DNA of 64,000 nt from CATQHD01 sp965202675 (GCA_965202675.1 OZ241842.1:1364001-1428000), one strand, 5' to 3'; positions 1-8,732 are shown, counted from the stretch's first letter. Numbers and translations: made by a program. The notes: a model not told the origin generated them from the sequence alone.

Positions 1-1
1 G

Positions 2-187
2 GAGACGAACCTCGGGCAGCGGGCCGAGATCCTGTCCGACGTGCAGCGCTACATCATGGATCAGGCCTACATAGTGCCGATCATCGAGCTGAAGTTCTTC
101 ACGGCCTTCTCCAACGCGCTGAGCGGATTCTCGGTGGACGGAACAGGGTTCTACAAGTACTTCGCCGGAGCGTCCCTGAGCCAGTAG
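2..187 (+). CDS. ABC transporter substrate-binding protein, family 5 (C-terminal end only)
   Basis: Only the last 61 residues lie in the window; the gene enters from the left edge and stops with TAG. The visible part has the typical end of a periplasmic dipeptide/oligopeptide-binding (SBP_bac_5) protein: a helix with RYIMDQAYIVPI followed by an aromatic-rich stretch ending in FYKYF. Two cognate permease genes follow on the same strand, so it should be the extracellular solute receptor of that importer. The substrate cannot be read from this fragment. Confidence 0.8.
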   Translation, partial: ETNLGQRAEILSDVQRYIMDQAYIVPIIELKFFTAFSNALSGFSVDGTGFYKYFAGASLSQ

Positions 188-210
188 CCGACCGGTCAAA
201 AGACCGAACG

Positions 211-243
211 GACCCGGGGCGCCGCCGACCGGCGCCCCGGGTC
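211..243. terminator. Perfect GC-rich hairpin after the binding-protein gene
   Basis: A 13-bp perfect inverted repeat (arms 211-223 and 231-243, starting GACCCGGGG) with a 7-nt loop lies 23 bases after the binding-protein stop and 38 bases before the permease start. No T-run follows, so it is not a classical intrinsic terminator. It may instead protect the binding-protein part of the message from decay, which is common in ABC importer operons where the receptor is made in excess. The structure is seen directly; its role is inferred. Confidence 0.55.
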
Positions 244-281
244 GGCGGCCGCAACCGGGGTGCAGTGAGGAAGGGCCTGCG

Positions 282-1214
282 GTGCTGAGATACGTCGTCA
301 GCCGGATGACCCTCACCGTCCCCGTGCTGGTGGGGGCGGCGGTCCTGATATTCCTGCTCATGCAGCTGGTGCCCGGCGACGCGGTCTCGGCGGTCATGGC
401 CGGAGGAGCCAAGCTCAGCCCCGAGCAGCAGCTGGAGATGCGGGAGGCGCTGGGCCTGAACCGGCCCCTTGCGGTGCAGCTGGGCGAATACCTGCTGGGT
501 CTCGTCCAGGGCGACCTGGGCCGCTCCACCCGCTCGGACCGCTCGGTGCTGTCCCTGGTGGGCGCGCAGATCCCCTCCACCCTGATCCTGGTGGCGGCGG
601 GCATGGCCGTCGCCGTCGCCGTCGGCGTGCCCCTGGGCGTGCTGGCCGCCCGCAACCGCAACACCCTGATCGACACCGCCGCCATGGGCACGGCGGTGCT
701 GGGGCTGTCCATCCCGCAGTTCTGGCTGGGGCTGATGCTGATCCTCCTCTTCGCGGTGAACCTGGGATGGTTCCCCGTCCTCAGCTCGGGAGGCTTCCGC
801 GGGCTGGTGCTCCCCTCCCTGGCCCTGGGCCTGGCCGAGGCGGCGGTGCTGGCCCGGCTGGTGCGCAGCAGCCTGATCGAGTCCCTCGAACAGGACTACA
901 TCACCACCGCCCGCGCCAAGGGGGCCTCGGCCGCCCGGGTCACCTGGCGCCACGGGCTGCGCAACGCCCTGGTGCCGGTGGTGACCATGATCGGGCTGCA
1001 GGTGGGGAACCTGCTGGGGGCGGCGGTGGTCATCGAGATGCTCTTCGCCCGCCCGGGCCTGGGGCAGCTGGTGGTGAACAGCATCCTGCGGCGCGACCTC
1101 CCCGTGCTGCAGGGTTCCATCCTTATCCTGGCGGCGGTCTTCGTGGTGATAAACGTGATCGTCGACATCCTCTACAAGTTCCTCGACCCCCGCGTCGAGC
1201 TGGGAAGGGCCTGA
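282..1214 (+). CDS. ABC transporter permease, DppB/OppB type
   Basis: This 310-residue inner-membrane protein is a binding-protein-dependent permease of the dipeptide/oligopeptide/nickel class. It starts with a hydrophobic segment (TVPVLVGAAVLIFLL) and the LVPGD motif that marks the DppB subfamily. The EAA coupling loop (TTARAKGASAARVTWRHGLRNALVPV) is at about residues 206-231, and the C-terminus is the usual LYKFLDPRVELG. The GTG start at 282 has a GAGG-type ribosome site just upstream. It pairs with the DppC-type gene 6 bases downstream. Peptide, opine or oligosaccharide import is possible. Confidence 0.92.
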   Translation: MLRYVVSRMTLTVPVLVGAAVLIFLLMQLVPGDAVSAVMAGGAKLSPEQQLEMREALGLNRPLAVQLGEYLLGLVQGDLGRSTRSDRSVLSLVGAQIPSTLILVAAGMAVAVAVGVPLGVLAARNRNTLIDTAAMGTAVLGLSIPQFWLGLMLILLFAVNLGWFPVLSSGGFRGLVLPSLALGLAEAAVLARLVRSSLIESLEQDYITTARAKGASAARVTWRHGLRNALVPVVTMIGLQVGNLLGAAVVIEMLFARPGLGQLVVNSILRRDLPVLQGSILILAAVFVVINVIVDILYKFLDPRVELGRA

Positions 1215-1220
1215 GCCGCC

Positions 1221-2105
1221 GTGCTGGACGCCGGCGCCGCCCCGATCCGCGCCGAGAAGGCCTCCGTCGGCGTCTGGAGAAGGCTGATCGGCCACCGTTC
1301 GGTGGTCGTGGGGGGCGCGCTGTTCCTGTTGGTGCTGATTTCCGCCCTCTTCGCCGGATGGATCGCCCCCTACAGCCCGGTCGAGACCGGTGCGGCCGAC
1401 GCCCTCCAGCCGCCCGGCTGGGCGCATCTCATGGGTACCGACCAGTTCGGCCGGGACGTGCTCAGCCGGGTGATCCACGGGGCCCGGCCCTCCCTGATCA
1501 TGGGGGTGGCGCCGATGCTGATCTCCTCGGTGATCGGAACCGCGCTGGGGATGGTGATCGGCTACTACGGGCGCTGGACCGACCTGTTGATGACCCGCTT
1601 CGTCGACATCGCCCTGGCCTTCCCCCCCATCCTGCTGGCCCTGACGGTGGTGGCGGTGCTGGGGCCGGGCCTGTGGAGCATCACCCTGGCCCTCGGCCTG
1701 TCGGGGATACCTTTCTATATACGGATGGCCCGCGGCCAGGTCATCCAGGCCAAGGAGGCCCCCTTCGTGCTCACCGCCGTCGCCGTCGGCGCCAACGACC
1801 TGCGGGTGATGTTCCGCCACATCATCCAACGGGTGATCCCGCCCATCCTGGTGATGATGACCATCCACGTGGCCGGGGCCATCCTGGCCGGGGCGGCCCT
1901 CAGCTTCCTGGGGTTGGGCATCCCCCCGCCCAGCCCCGAATGGGGAACGATGATCCAGGCCGGACGACAGTTCATCGCCCTTTCGTGGTGGATGGCCTTC
2001 TTCCCGGGCGCGGCCCTGGCGGTTACCGTATTCGCCACCAACCTGCTGGGCGACGGCCTGCGGGACGTGCTGGACCCGAGGTCGAAAGGAGAACCGATCA
2101 GATGA
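1221..2105 (+). CDS. ABC transporter permease, DppC/OppC type
   Basis: This 294-residue second permease subunit begins with a cytoplasmic tail, then a membrane helix, then the DppC hallmark HLMGTDQFGRDVLSR at about residues 70-85. The EAA loop around residue 190 is a weaker match than in the neighbouring subunit. The C-terminus, GDGLRDVLDPRSKG, is standard for the family. GTG at 1221 is 6 bases after the preceding permease stop, so the two are translationally linked. Its stop overlaps the start of the downstream dehydrogenase (ATGA), which puts transport and substrate oxidation in one transcript. Confidence 0.92.
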   Translation: MLDAGAAPIRAEKASVGVWRRLIGHRSVVVGGALFLLVLISALFAGWIAPYSPVETGAADALQPPGWAHLMGTDQFGRDVLSRVIHGARPSLIMGVAPMLISSVIGTALGMVIGYYGRWTDLLMTRFVDIALAFPPILLALTVVAVLGPGLWSITLALGLSGIPFYIRMARGQVIQAKEAPFVLTAVAVGANDLRVMFRHIIQRVIPPILVMMTIHVAGAILAGAALSFLGLGIPPPSPEWGTMIQAGRQFIALSWWMAFFPGAALAVTVFATNLLGDGLRDVLDPRSKGEPIR

Positions 2106-2875
2106 CCGAGCGCAGGGTTGCGGCGGTGACCGGGGGGGCCTCCGGCATAGGCCGGGGGTGCGCCTTCCGGCTGGCCCGGGAGGGGTACGGGGCGGCGGTG
2201 ATCGACATCGACGCCGCAGGCGGGGAGCGGACGGCGGCCCGGATACGGGAAGACGGCGGCGAGGCCTTCTTCCTGGAGGCCGACATCGGGGAACCCGACG
2301 CCTTCGAGCGGATCGTCCGGGCGGCGGACGAACGGTGGGGGGCGCTGCATGCGCTGGTCAACAACGCCGGGCTCGACTACCACGAGCCGCTCTCGGAGAT
2401 GACCGCCGCCGCCTGGGACCGGTGCGTGGCGGTCGATCTGCGCAGCGCCGCCTTCTCCGCCCAGGCCGCGGCGGACCTAATGGAACGCTCGGGGGGCGGG
2501 AGCATCGTCAACATCGCCTCGGTGATGGCCTGGTACACCCACCCCGGCTACTCCGCCTACACCGCCTCCAAGGCCGGGCTGATCGGCCTCACCAGGACCC
2601 TCGCCCTGGAACTCGGCCCCAGAGGGATCCGGGTCAACGCCGTCGCCCCCGGCTTCATCGACACCGCCGCCTGGGAACGGGTGCTGGCCGACCTGGAGAA
2701 CGCCGACGAGTTCGCCGCCGCCGTATCTGGGCTCCACCCCCTCGGCAGGCGGGGAAAGCCCGCCGACATCGCCGCGGCGGTGGCCTTCCTGGCCGGAGAG
2801 GACTCCTCGTTCATCACCGGCCACACCCTGGTGGTAGACGGCGGCCTTACCTCCCAGCTGCGCACCCCCGCCTAA
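2102..2875 (+). CDS. SDR family NAD(P)-dependent oxidoreductase
   Basis: This is a classical short-chain dehydrogenase/reductase of 257 residues. The nucleotide-binding TGGASGIG is at residues 10-17, NNAG at about 87-90, and the catalytic Ser near 139 with Tyr near 152 and Lys near 156 (Y-T-A-S-K). The C-terminal FLAGEDSSFITGHTLVVDGG is usual for 3-oxoacyl-ACP-reductase-like and sugar or polyol dehydrogenases. ATG 2102 overlaps the permease stop by four bases. Cofactor preference is uncertain, though an acidic pair (D-I-D) after strand 2 favours NAD. Given the transporter and the sugar-type enzymes facing it, oxidation of an imported sugar or polyol is the likeliest role. Confidence 0.92.
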   Translation: MTERRVAAVTGGASGIGRGCAFRLAREGYGAAVIDIDAAGGERTAARIREDGGEAFFLEADIGEPDAFERIVRAADERWGALHALVNNAGLDYHEPLSEMTAAAWDRCVAVDLRSAAFSAQAAADLMERSGGGSIVNIASVMAWYTHPGYSAYTASKAGLIGLTRTLALELGPRGIRVNAVAPGFIDTAAWERVLADLENADEFAAAVSGLHPLGRRGKPADIAAAVAFLAGEDSSFITGHTLVVDGGLTSQLRTPA

Positions 2876-2954
2876 CACCGAATGCGCGGATAGGGGACGC
2901 CTACGCCGTTCCTCCGTCCTGAATCTCGACGGCCGGGCCGGTCGAGCCGCCGGA

Positions 2955-3779
2955 TCAGTAGAAAAGGGGTTGGCCGGGAACTTCGACGGTCAGGGCCGAG
3001 ATGTGCCATCCGCCCAGGTTGGCCAGGTAGAGCCGCCTGCGGTCGGGCCCGCCGAAGGCGCAGTTGGTTACCCGGTTCATGGTGAGGCCCCGCTCGTCGC
3101 GGGCGACCGTCTCGATCCGCCCGTCGGGGCGCATCACCTGGAGGGCGCTGGCCCCGAAGGAGGTCACGTACAGGTTCTGCTCCTCGTCGAACGCTAGGCC
3201 GTCGGGCATGGGGAGCAGGGCGCCGGGGGGGCACACCTGTTCGGGCGGCCCGGGCAGGCCGTCCAGGGGAACCCGCACCACGTCGTCGGTTGCGGTCTGC
3301 ACCACGTACAGGTATTCGGCGGCCCGGTCGAGGGCCAGCCCGTTGGCGTAGTGGAAGGGCCCGGGGTGGAACACCTCGGCGGCGCCCTCCGGGTCGATGC
3401 GGTAGATCTCCCCCGTCGGGCCGGGGTAATCGCCGGAGCCGGATACGTAGAGGCGCCCGTCGGGGCCGAACGCCGGGTAGTTGGGCGCCCGGAACGGACG
3501 GCCCTCAACCGACGAGCAGAACACCTCCCAACCGCCGGAGGGCGCCACCCTGACCACTGTGTTGTCCTGGACGCACACGTAGCAGTTCCCCGCCCGGTCG
3601 AAGGCCAGGCCGGCCGCCATCGCCTCCAGCCGGCAAAGCACCTCGGGCGCGCGGGTATCGGGGTCGATCACGTAGATCTGGCCCGCCTCGCCGCCCGCCC
3701 AGATCCGGCCGTCGGGGGCGGCGGCGGCGCATTCGGGGTGGTCGAGCCCCGTGCTGTAGACCTCCACCTCGTACTCCAC
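2955..3779 (-). CDS. SMP-30/gluconolactonase/LRE family protein
   Basis: This 274-residue six-bladed beta-propeller resembles regucalcin and gluconolactonase. Repeated blade motifs such as PDGRIWAGG, FGPDGRLYVSGSGDY and PDGLAFDEEQNLYVTSFG supply the acidic and Asn metal ligands typical of the family. I chose GTG at 3779 because AGGAG lies 10 bases upstream and the start is 16 bases after the preceding gene's stop; a longer reading to 3875 would overlap that gene. Lactone hydrolysis fits the adjacent mutarotase-like protein and the SDR, but many family members have other or unknown substrates. Confidence 0.85.
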   Translation of the reverse strand: MEYEVEVYSTGLDHPECAAAAPDGRIWAGGEAGQIYVIDPDTRAPEVLCRLEAMAAGLAFDRAGNCYVCVQDNTVVRVAPSGGWEVFCSSVEGRPFRAPNYPAFGPDGRLYVSGSGDYPGPTGEIYRIDPEGAAEVFHPGPFHYANGLALDRAAEYLYVVQTATDDVVRVPLDGLPGPPEQVCPPGALLPMPDGLAFDEEQNLYVTSFGASALQVMRPDGRIETVARDERGLTMNRVTNCAFGGPDRRRLYLANLGGWHISALTVEVPGQPLFY

Positions 3780-3795
3780 TGCCGCCGCTCTCCTG

Positions 3796-4731
3796 TCAGC
3801 CTTCGGACAACGATACCGCCAACCGGCCCCGCCGGGACCCGCCGCCCGGCAGCAACGGCGCCATGCCCCGCTCAACCGCGGCGGCCAGGCCGTCGGCGGG
3901 CCACACGTTGACCGGCTCCACCGCCATCGAGCTCAGCCGGCCGAACCAGGGGAACCGGGCGGCCCGGCGGTTGATCCATACCCAGGCGTAGGGGAAGGCC
4001 TCGGCGGACCATTCGAGGGTGAGCCGGTCGCCCGTGTCGGGCCGCAGGATATGGGCCCGCGGGGCGGCCGGCCCGGTCAGGTACACCACCCGCTCGGCGG
4101 GCGGGCCGGGCATCTCCCCCAGATCGACCGGGGCGCCGCTCCGGTCCTCCGCCCGGGGCCAGACGCCTCCGCAGCCGGGCCGCAGGTCGGCCTCGGGGGT
4201 GTCGAGGGCGGCGTCGGCCTCGAAGCGGGTCCCTTCTTCCATCTCCAGGCGGGTTCCGGGCGGGGCGTCAAAGGCCGGGTGGTGCCCCCAGGCATAGCGG
4301 AAGGCCAGTTCCGACGGGTTGTTGATCTCCTCTTCGAGCTCGAGCCGGGGTGATCCCGGGTCGAGGAGCATCCGCCGGGTGAGGGTAAGCGGGGTGTGGG
4401 TGCGGCAGCGCAGGGTCGCCTCCCCGGCTCCGGAGCGCTCCACGACCTCCCATGGGGCCATGGAAACCTCGCCGTGCACCGGGTGGGGTATCCCGCCGAC
4501 GGTGCACCCCGCCCCGGCGTTGGGGAACATCTCCTGCCACCCTCCCCGGTGCTCGGACAGCCACTCCAGGTCGGACGAGTGGTAGACGCCGCCGGCGGAG
4601 GCCCGCAGCGGCCAGTCCGAGTCGATCCGGGCCAGGCGGTTGGGGCCTCCGGGGCGGGCCAGCCGGACGATCTCGGCCCCCCTCCCCTCGTCAATGTCGA
4701 CTTCCAGATGGGCCGAACGCAGCCGGATCAC
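3796..4731 (-). CDS. Aldose 1-epimerase (mutarotase)-like protein
   Basis: This 311-residue protein has the galactose-mutarotase beta-sandwich pattern. Its features are GGWQEMFPNAG, PVHGEVSM with the first active-site His, then WGHHPAFD with the second His, and a late acidic region near VEPVNVWPADG. It starts at GTG 4731 in a GTGA overlap with the stop of the upstream ABC ATPase, and stops 16 bases before the SMP-30 gene. The three genes are therefore one operon: import ATPase, sugar anomer handling, lactone hydrolysis. The exact sugar is unknown. Confidence 0.82.
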   Translation of the reverse strand: MIRLRSAHLEVDIDEGRGAEIVRLARPGGPNRLARIDSDWPLRASAGGVYHSSDLEWLSEHRGGWQEMFPNAGAGCTVGGIPHPVHGEVSMAPWEVVERSGAGEATLRCRTHTPLTLTRRMLLDPGSPRLELEEEINNPSELAFRYAWGHHPAFDAPPGTRLEMEEGTRFEADAALDTPEADLRPGCGGVWPRAEDRSGAPVDLGEMPGPPAERVVYLTGPAAPRAHILRPDTGDRLTLEWSAEAFPYAWVWINRRAARFPWFGRLSSMAVEPVNVWPADGLAAAVERGMAPLLPGGGSRRGRLAVSLSEG

Positions 4732-5741
4732 GGGGCGGCGCCCGGCACGGCGATCTGCTCGGGGAAGTGGCAGGCGCTCAGACCGCTCCCCGGCAGGCGG
4801 CTCTCCAACAAGGGGGCCTCGCTCCCGCAGCGCTCCTGCGCCTTCCAGCAGCGGGTGCGGAACCGGCAGGCCGAAGGAGGATCCAGCGGGCTCGGAACCT
4901 CGCCCGTCAGCAGAATGCGGCTGCGCTCCGCGCGGGTCAGGGGTTCGGGCACGGGCACCGCCGACACCAGCGCCTGGGTGTAGGGGTGGGAAGGGCGGGA
5001 GAACACCTCCTCGCGGCGGCCCTGCTCGACTATCCGGCCCAGGTACATCACCGCCACCTGTTCGCACACGTGCCGCACCACCGACAGGTCGTGGGCTATG
5101 AACAGATAGGCCAGCCCCAGGTCGTTCTTGAGCTTGATGAGCAGGTTGATGATCTGGGCCTGGATGGATACGTCCAGCGCCGAGACCGGCTCGTCGAGCA
5201 CCAGCAGCTTGGGGCGCAGGGCCAGCGCCCGGGCGATGCTGATCCGCTGCCGCTGGCCCCCGGAGAACTCGTGCGGGTACTTCCCGGCGTCGCCGGGGTC
5301 GAGCCCCACCAGCTCCAGCAGCTCGGCTACCTCCCCCGCGGCGGGGCGGCGGCGCTCGTGGACCAGCCGGGGCTCGGCCGCGATGGCGCCCGCCTTCATG
5401 CCCGGGTTGAGCGAGGCGAACGGATCCTGGAAGACGATCTGCATGTTGCGCCGGATGGGGCGCATCTCCCGGCGGCCCAACCCGGTGATGTCCCGCCCCA
5501 TGAAGACGATGCGCCCGCCGGTGGGCGTCAACAGCCGCATGATCAGCTTGGCGACGGTGGATTTGCCGCACCCCGACTCCCCCACCAGCCCCAGCGCCTC
5601 CCCCTCCGATATCGAGAAGCTGACCCCGTCCACCGCCCGCAGCCACCGCCGCCCGCCCATTACCCCCTCCGTCCTGACGGGGTAATGCATAACCACATCC
5701 TCGACCCTCACCAAGGCCTCGGCGCCGTTCGCAGAACTCAT
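4728..5741 (-). CDS. ABC transporter ATP-binding protein, OppF/DppF type
   Basis: This 337-residue ATPase is of the oligopeptide importer class. It has Walker A GESGCGKST, Q-loop VFQDPFASLNP, signature FSGGQRQRISIARAL, Walker B LLVLDEP, and the C-terminal oligo_HPY module with the cysteine pattern CRFRTRCWKAQERC. ATG 5741 follows GGGGG; a start at 5768 would add nine residues. It sits alone without an OppD partner in view, convergent with the permease genes at 282-2105. It may energise that transporter with an OppD encoded outside the window. Confidence 0.9.
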   Translation of the reverse strand: MSSANGAEALVRVEDVVMHYPVRTEGVMGGRRWLRAVDGVSFSISEGEALGLVGESGCGKSTVAKLIMRLLTPTGGRIVFMGRDITGLGRREMRPIRRNMQIVFQDPFASLNPGMKAGAIAAEPRLVHERRRPAAGEVAELLELVGLDPGDAGKYPHEFSGGQRQRISIARALALRPKLLVLDEPVSALDVSIQAQIINLLIKLKNDLGLAYLFIAHDLSVVRHVCEQVAVMYLGRIVEQGRREEVFSRPSHPYTQALVSAVPVPEPLTRAERSRILLTGEVPSPLDPPSACRFRTRCWKAQERCGSEAPLLESRLPGSGLSACHFPEQIAVPGAAP

Positions 5742-5804
5742 CCCCCGCAGGCTAGCTATGATATTCAAGAGAGGTCCCGGCGAGTTGCCAGGGAGGGTAA
5801 TGAA

Positions 5805-6467
5805 ATGCCCACACCTTCTGGTGCGTTGAAGCGAATAACACCATATTCGGTGTTATGGTTGGCTCTGATGTTGACCGTCCAGTCTTGCGGGATGCAAGAA
5901 GACTCGTCGCAACCTTCAGGCCGGGTCGGAATAGCTTACCTAACACCTCTCCATTGCGATGAGGCTATAACCAGATGGTCGCCTCCAGGACCGGATCTGA
6001 ACACATTGGACCCCGATTTTCCCGATTTTGAAGTCGTAGGTGGGGTAGCTGCCCTCCAAACCAGTACCAGCTCCCAGTACGCTCTTCCGGCTGGTTTTAG
6101 TGACCGCTATCGGTACACACCCGGTTCCGAGTTTCGGTATGACCCCCTTTCCGAAGATCCTACCCTGCAAACGGTTACCAGGGGACACTTGCTCGTCCGA
6201 CGTGAATCAAGTTTTGACCTGCGTGTATCCGAAGATTTTCATGACCGAGTAGCCTTTGAATGGGGTTCTTCAGGTGTGCCCACTCACCGCCTTGAAGTTA
6301 GCCCATGTGAATCCGAAACCGAGTGGCTGTTTTTCTTTGGTCGCGTGTTCGTGTCCGAGCCCGAGTGCATCAGCCTGGAGGTTGTATTGCCGGACTCCAC
6401 GGTTGAACCCTTCCAGATGGGAATCGGCAAACCCTGTCCAGGCCAACAGCCGCCGATGGAAACCTAG
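5805..6467 (+). CDS. Putative secreted lipoprotein of unknown function
   Basis: This 220-residue protein has a lipoprotein signal: a short basic stretch (LKR), the hydrophobic core YSVLWLALMLTV, and the lipobox VQSC. It is therefore probably anchored on the outer face of the membrane. Mature features include paired cysteines and an acidic, aromatic-rich C-terminal domain (HLLVRRESSFDLRVS, EWLFFFGRVFV). ATG 5805 follows GGGAGGG at a spacing of seven. Base composition is clearly less GC-rich than in the neighbours, which suggests acquisition or weak codon selection. I do not recognise a named family. Confidence 0.7.
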   Translation: MPTPSGALKRITPYSVLWLALMLTVQSCGMQEDSSQPSGRVGIAYLTPLHCDEAITRWSPPGPDLNTLDPDFPDFEVVGGVAALQTSTSSQYALPAGFSDRYRYTPGSEFRYDPLSEDPTLQTVTRGHLLVRRESSFDLRVSEDFHDRVAFEWGSSGVPTHRLEVSPCESETEWLFFFGRVFVSEPECISLEVVLPDSTVEPFQMGIGKPCPGQQPPMET

Positions 6468-6622
6468 AGCATACCCTTCACCTGAACCAAACAAATCAAG
6501 GGAATATTCATGACGCCGATATGGAGAAAGAAGCGAAGCCGGTAGTTGTTCGGGTTGCGGCATCCGCGGGGGCAAGCGATTGCTCGATGCGGCAACCCTT
6601 AGCCCCGTATAACCCTCGACTA

Positions 6623-7600
6623 TCAGACCGTAGCGTTCTGGGCTACGACGATTATGAAGACGACGAAGGCGGCCAGCAGGATGATGCCCTGGGGCCTTCC
6701 CAGGCGGCGGCGGGTGAGCGCCAGCACCCCGACGAGGAGGCCGATCACCATCATCATTACGTGTTCCCATATTCGGCGCTCGCCTATAGCCCCGGCGCCC
6801 AACACTCCGGCCGTTCCCACCACCAGGAAAGAGTTGAACAGGTTGGAGCCCAGCAGGTTGCCGATCACCAGCTCGTTGGCCTTGCGGCGGGCCGCCGCTC
6901 CGGCGGTTACCAGCTCCGGCAGGCTGGTGCCCAGGGCGAAGATGGTGGCGCCCACGAACCCTCCGGCCAGGCCGTAGACATCGGCCACCCGGCCCCCGCC
7001 TTCCACCATCAACCAGGCGCCGAACACGATGCCGACCAACGACAGGAGCACCCTGAACATCTCCCGCCCCGACCGGCGGCCTGCCCCGCCGTGGTCAACC
7101 TCGAAGTCGACGTCGGTCACGCTTGCCCCGGCCAGGCCAGCGGCCATGTCCCGCCGCGACCACACCACCAGCAACGCCGCCGCCGCCGCCATGGCCCCCA
7201 CCAGCCCCAGCCCCTCCACCCGCGTGAGCTCATCGTCCCAGGCCGCCGCGACCGCCGCCGCCATGGCGATGAGGGTGATGATCCCCTCCCGGCGGAGGAT
7301 GCGTATCTGGCCCACCACCGGCGAAATCACCGCGCTCACCCCCAGCACCAGAGAAAGGTTGGCGGCGTTGGACCCCACTACGTTCCCGATCGACGAGGCC
7401 AGCTCCCCCCGGGCGGCGGCCAAGGTGCTGACCACCAGCTCGGGGGCGGAAGTGCCGAAACCGATCACCAGCGCCCCCACCAGCACCGGCGACACGCCCC
7501 AGATGCGGGCCAGCCGGGCCGCCGCCACCACGAACGGATCGGCCGACACCCACAACAACGCTATCCCCGCCGCGACGAGGACTATCCCCAACCAGAGCAT
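6623..7600 (-). CDS. Calcium/sodium antiporter, CaCA family (YrbG-like)
   Basis: This 325-residue integral membrane protein has about ten hydrophobic helices in two homologous halves. The alpha-1 repeat is GFGTSAPE (47-54) with GNVVGSNAAN (72-81); the alpha-2 repeat is ALGTSLPE (222-229) followed by GNLLGSNLFN. These repeats line the ion-binding site of cation/Ca2+ exchangers. A charged loop of about 30 residues (FEVDHGGAGRRSGRE) joins the halves, as in bacterial K+-independent exchangers. It likely extrudes Ca2+ using the Na+ or H+ gradient. It appears monocistronic. Confidence 0.93.
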   Translation of the reverse strand: MLWLGIVLVAAGIALLWVSADPFVVAAARLARIWGVSPVLVGALVIGFGTSAPELVVSTLAAARGELASSIGNVVGSNAANLSLVLGVSAVISPVVGQIRILRREGIITLIAMAAAVAAAWDDELTRVEGLGLVGAMAAAAALLVVWSRRDMAAGLAGASVTDVDFEVDHGGAGRRSGREMFRVLLSLVGIVFGAWLMVEGGGRVADVYGLAGGFVGATIFALGTSLPELVTAGAAARRKANELVIGNLLGSNLFNSFLVVGTAGVLGAGAIGERRIWEHVMMMVIGLLVGVLALTRRRLGRPQGIILLAAFVVFIIVVAQNATV

Positions 7601-7746
7601 CGGATCAGGTTAACGCGACGGAGCCGTCACACGCTATCGCGCCCGCAGGCCTGCCCGTATCCCGCCCCTGCGGAAGCCTCGACCCTCTCGGTGCCTTCGA
7701 CAACAAGACGAGAAAAGCCAAGATCAGACAGCTCGTATCCAGATAT

Positions 7747-7914
7747 TCAGCTGAAGCGGTAATGCCGCCGCTCAGCGATCGTGCGCCTCTCGTCCTGAAG
7801 GTCTCGCACCCACCTCGGAAGATCGACTTTGCGTTCTCGGAGAGAAATCTGCAATCTGTTGAGAGCGTCAAGGGCCGAATCGTTGCCCTTCGCGTCTCCT
7901 GATGCCGTCGCCAT
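7747..7914 (-). CDS. Small hypothetical protein (55 aa)
   Basis: This is a 55-residue charged protein (MATASGDAKGND..., then SLRERKVDLPRWVRDL, ending HYRFS). GC bias at third codon positions is consistent with coding. It lies 26 bases after the LLM oxidoreductase stop on the same strand. A canonical TATAAT (7940-7945, minus strand) overlaps that stop, and there is no Shine-Dalgarno. The ATG lies inside an inverted repeat. The Arg/Glu-rich helical character recalls small antitoxins or regulators, but no partner toxin is visible. Beyond the TGA the same frame stays open for about 40 more codons. Confidence 0.5.
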   Translation of the reverse strand: MATASGDAKGNDSALDALNRLQISLRERKVDLPRWVRDLQDERRTIAERRHYRFS

Positions 7915-7930
7915 AAGATTATTTTATGGC
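7910..7930. promoter_or_regulatory. Inverted repeat over the start of the 55-aa gene
   Basis: GCCATAA (7910-7916) and TTATGGC (7924-7930) are perfect 7-base arms around a 7-base centre in a locally AT-rich patch. The start codon of the small gene (minus strand) is part of the first arm, and a TATAAT hexamer lies just upstream at 7940-7945. The arrangement suits an autoregulatory operator or a start-site-masking hairpin. Function is inferred from position only. Confidence 0.45.
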
Positions 7931-7940
7931 CGTAATCTGA

Positions 7941-8732
7941 TTATATCAACCGCAACGACGCGTTCTTCTCGTCCCGCCAGGCGATCCAGTCCTCAAGGCC
8001 GGGCATGTCGAAGTCAGGGCCCTCCACTCTCGACAGCGTTATCTGGGTGGCGCCTGCCTCCAGCAACCGGTCGGCCTTGTCCAAGTCGCCCAGGTCGACG
8101 CCGATCGCCCGCTCGATCTCCGACGGGTCCCGCCCGGCCGCCCGGCACCAGTCGTCCAGAATGCGGTTCTTGCGGGGCAGGGCGTCAACGTTGAAACTGT
8201 GCCAGATGTCGGCGTAGCGGCCGGCGATCCGCAGGGTGTGCTGCTCGCCCTGGCCTCCGATGAGGACGGGGATGCCGCGCACGGGGGGCGGGTTGAGCTG
8301 CTTCAGCCGCCGCTCGATCTTGTAGAGGCCAGTGTCGAGATCCCGCAGGCGGCCCCCGAAGGTCCCGAACGGATACTCGTATTCCCGATAGTCCTTCTCG
8401 GCCCATCCGCCCCCCAGCCCGAGGATCAGACGCCCCCCGCTGATGTGGTCCACGGTCCGCGCCATGTCGGCCAGGAGATGGGGGTTGCGGTAGGAGAAGC
8501 AGGTCACCAGCGGTCCGATCTCCACCCGCTCGGTCACCTCCGCCCAAGAGGCCAGCATCGTCCAGCATTCGAAGTGCTTCCCGTCCTGATCGCCCCACAG
8601 CGGATAGAAGTGATCCCAGTTGTAGATGATGTCCGCTCCTTTTTCCTCGGCGCGGACCGCAGCGGCGCGTATACCCCGGTAGTCGCCGTGCTGGGGAGCG
8701 ATCTGGACGGCAATTCGGACCGGGCGGTTCAT
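7941..8732 (-). CDS. LLM class F420-dependent oxidoreductase
   Basis: This 263-residue luciferase-like TIM-barrel oxidoreductase contains YNWDHFYPLWGD, the conserved block TVDHISGGRLILGLGGGWAEKDYREYEYPFG, and the later IPVLIGGQGEQHTLRIAGRYADIWH. These are typical of the actinobacterial F420-dependent subgroup that reduces or oxidises small organic substrates. It is cytosolic and soluble. Some relatives use FMN, so the cofactor assignment is family-level knowledge rather than proof. F420 use would agree with an actinobacterial host. Confidence 0.9.
   Translation of the reverse strand: MNRPVRIAVQIAPQHGDYRGIRAAAVRAEEKGADIIYNWDHFYPLWGDQDGKHFECWTMLASWAEVTERVEIGPLVTCFSYRNPHLLADMARTVDHISGGRLILGLGGGWAEKDYREYEYPFGTFGGRLRDLDTGLYKIERRLKQLNPPPVRGIPVLIGGQGEQHTLRIAGRYADIWHSFNVDALPRKNRILDDWCRAAGRDPSEIERAIGVDLGDLDKADRLLEAGATQITLSRVEGPDFDMPGLEDWIAWRDEKNASLRLI

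Noticed and set aside
99..1868. 589-codon open frame on the minus strand opposite the permease genes
   Set aside because: It is His/Gln/Gly-rich low-complexity sequence, the shadow of GC-rich coding DNA. The plus strand encodes two clear permeases there.
7605..7871. 88-codon minus-strand frame between the CaCA and LLM genes
   Set aside because: It overlaps the better-supported 55-codon gene in another frame and shows no coding bias or ribosome site.
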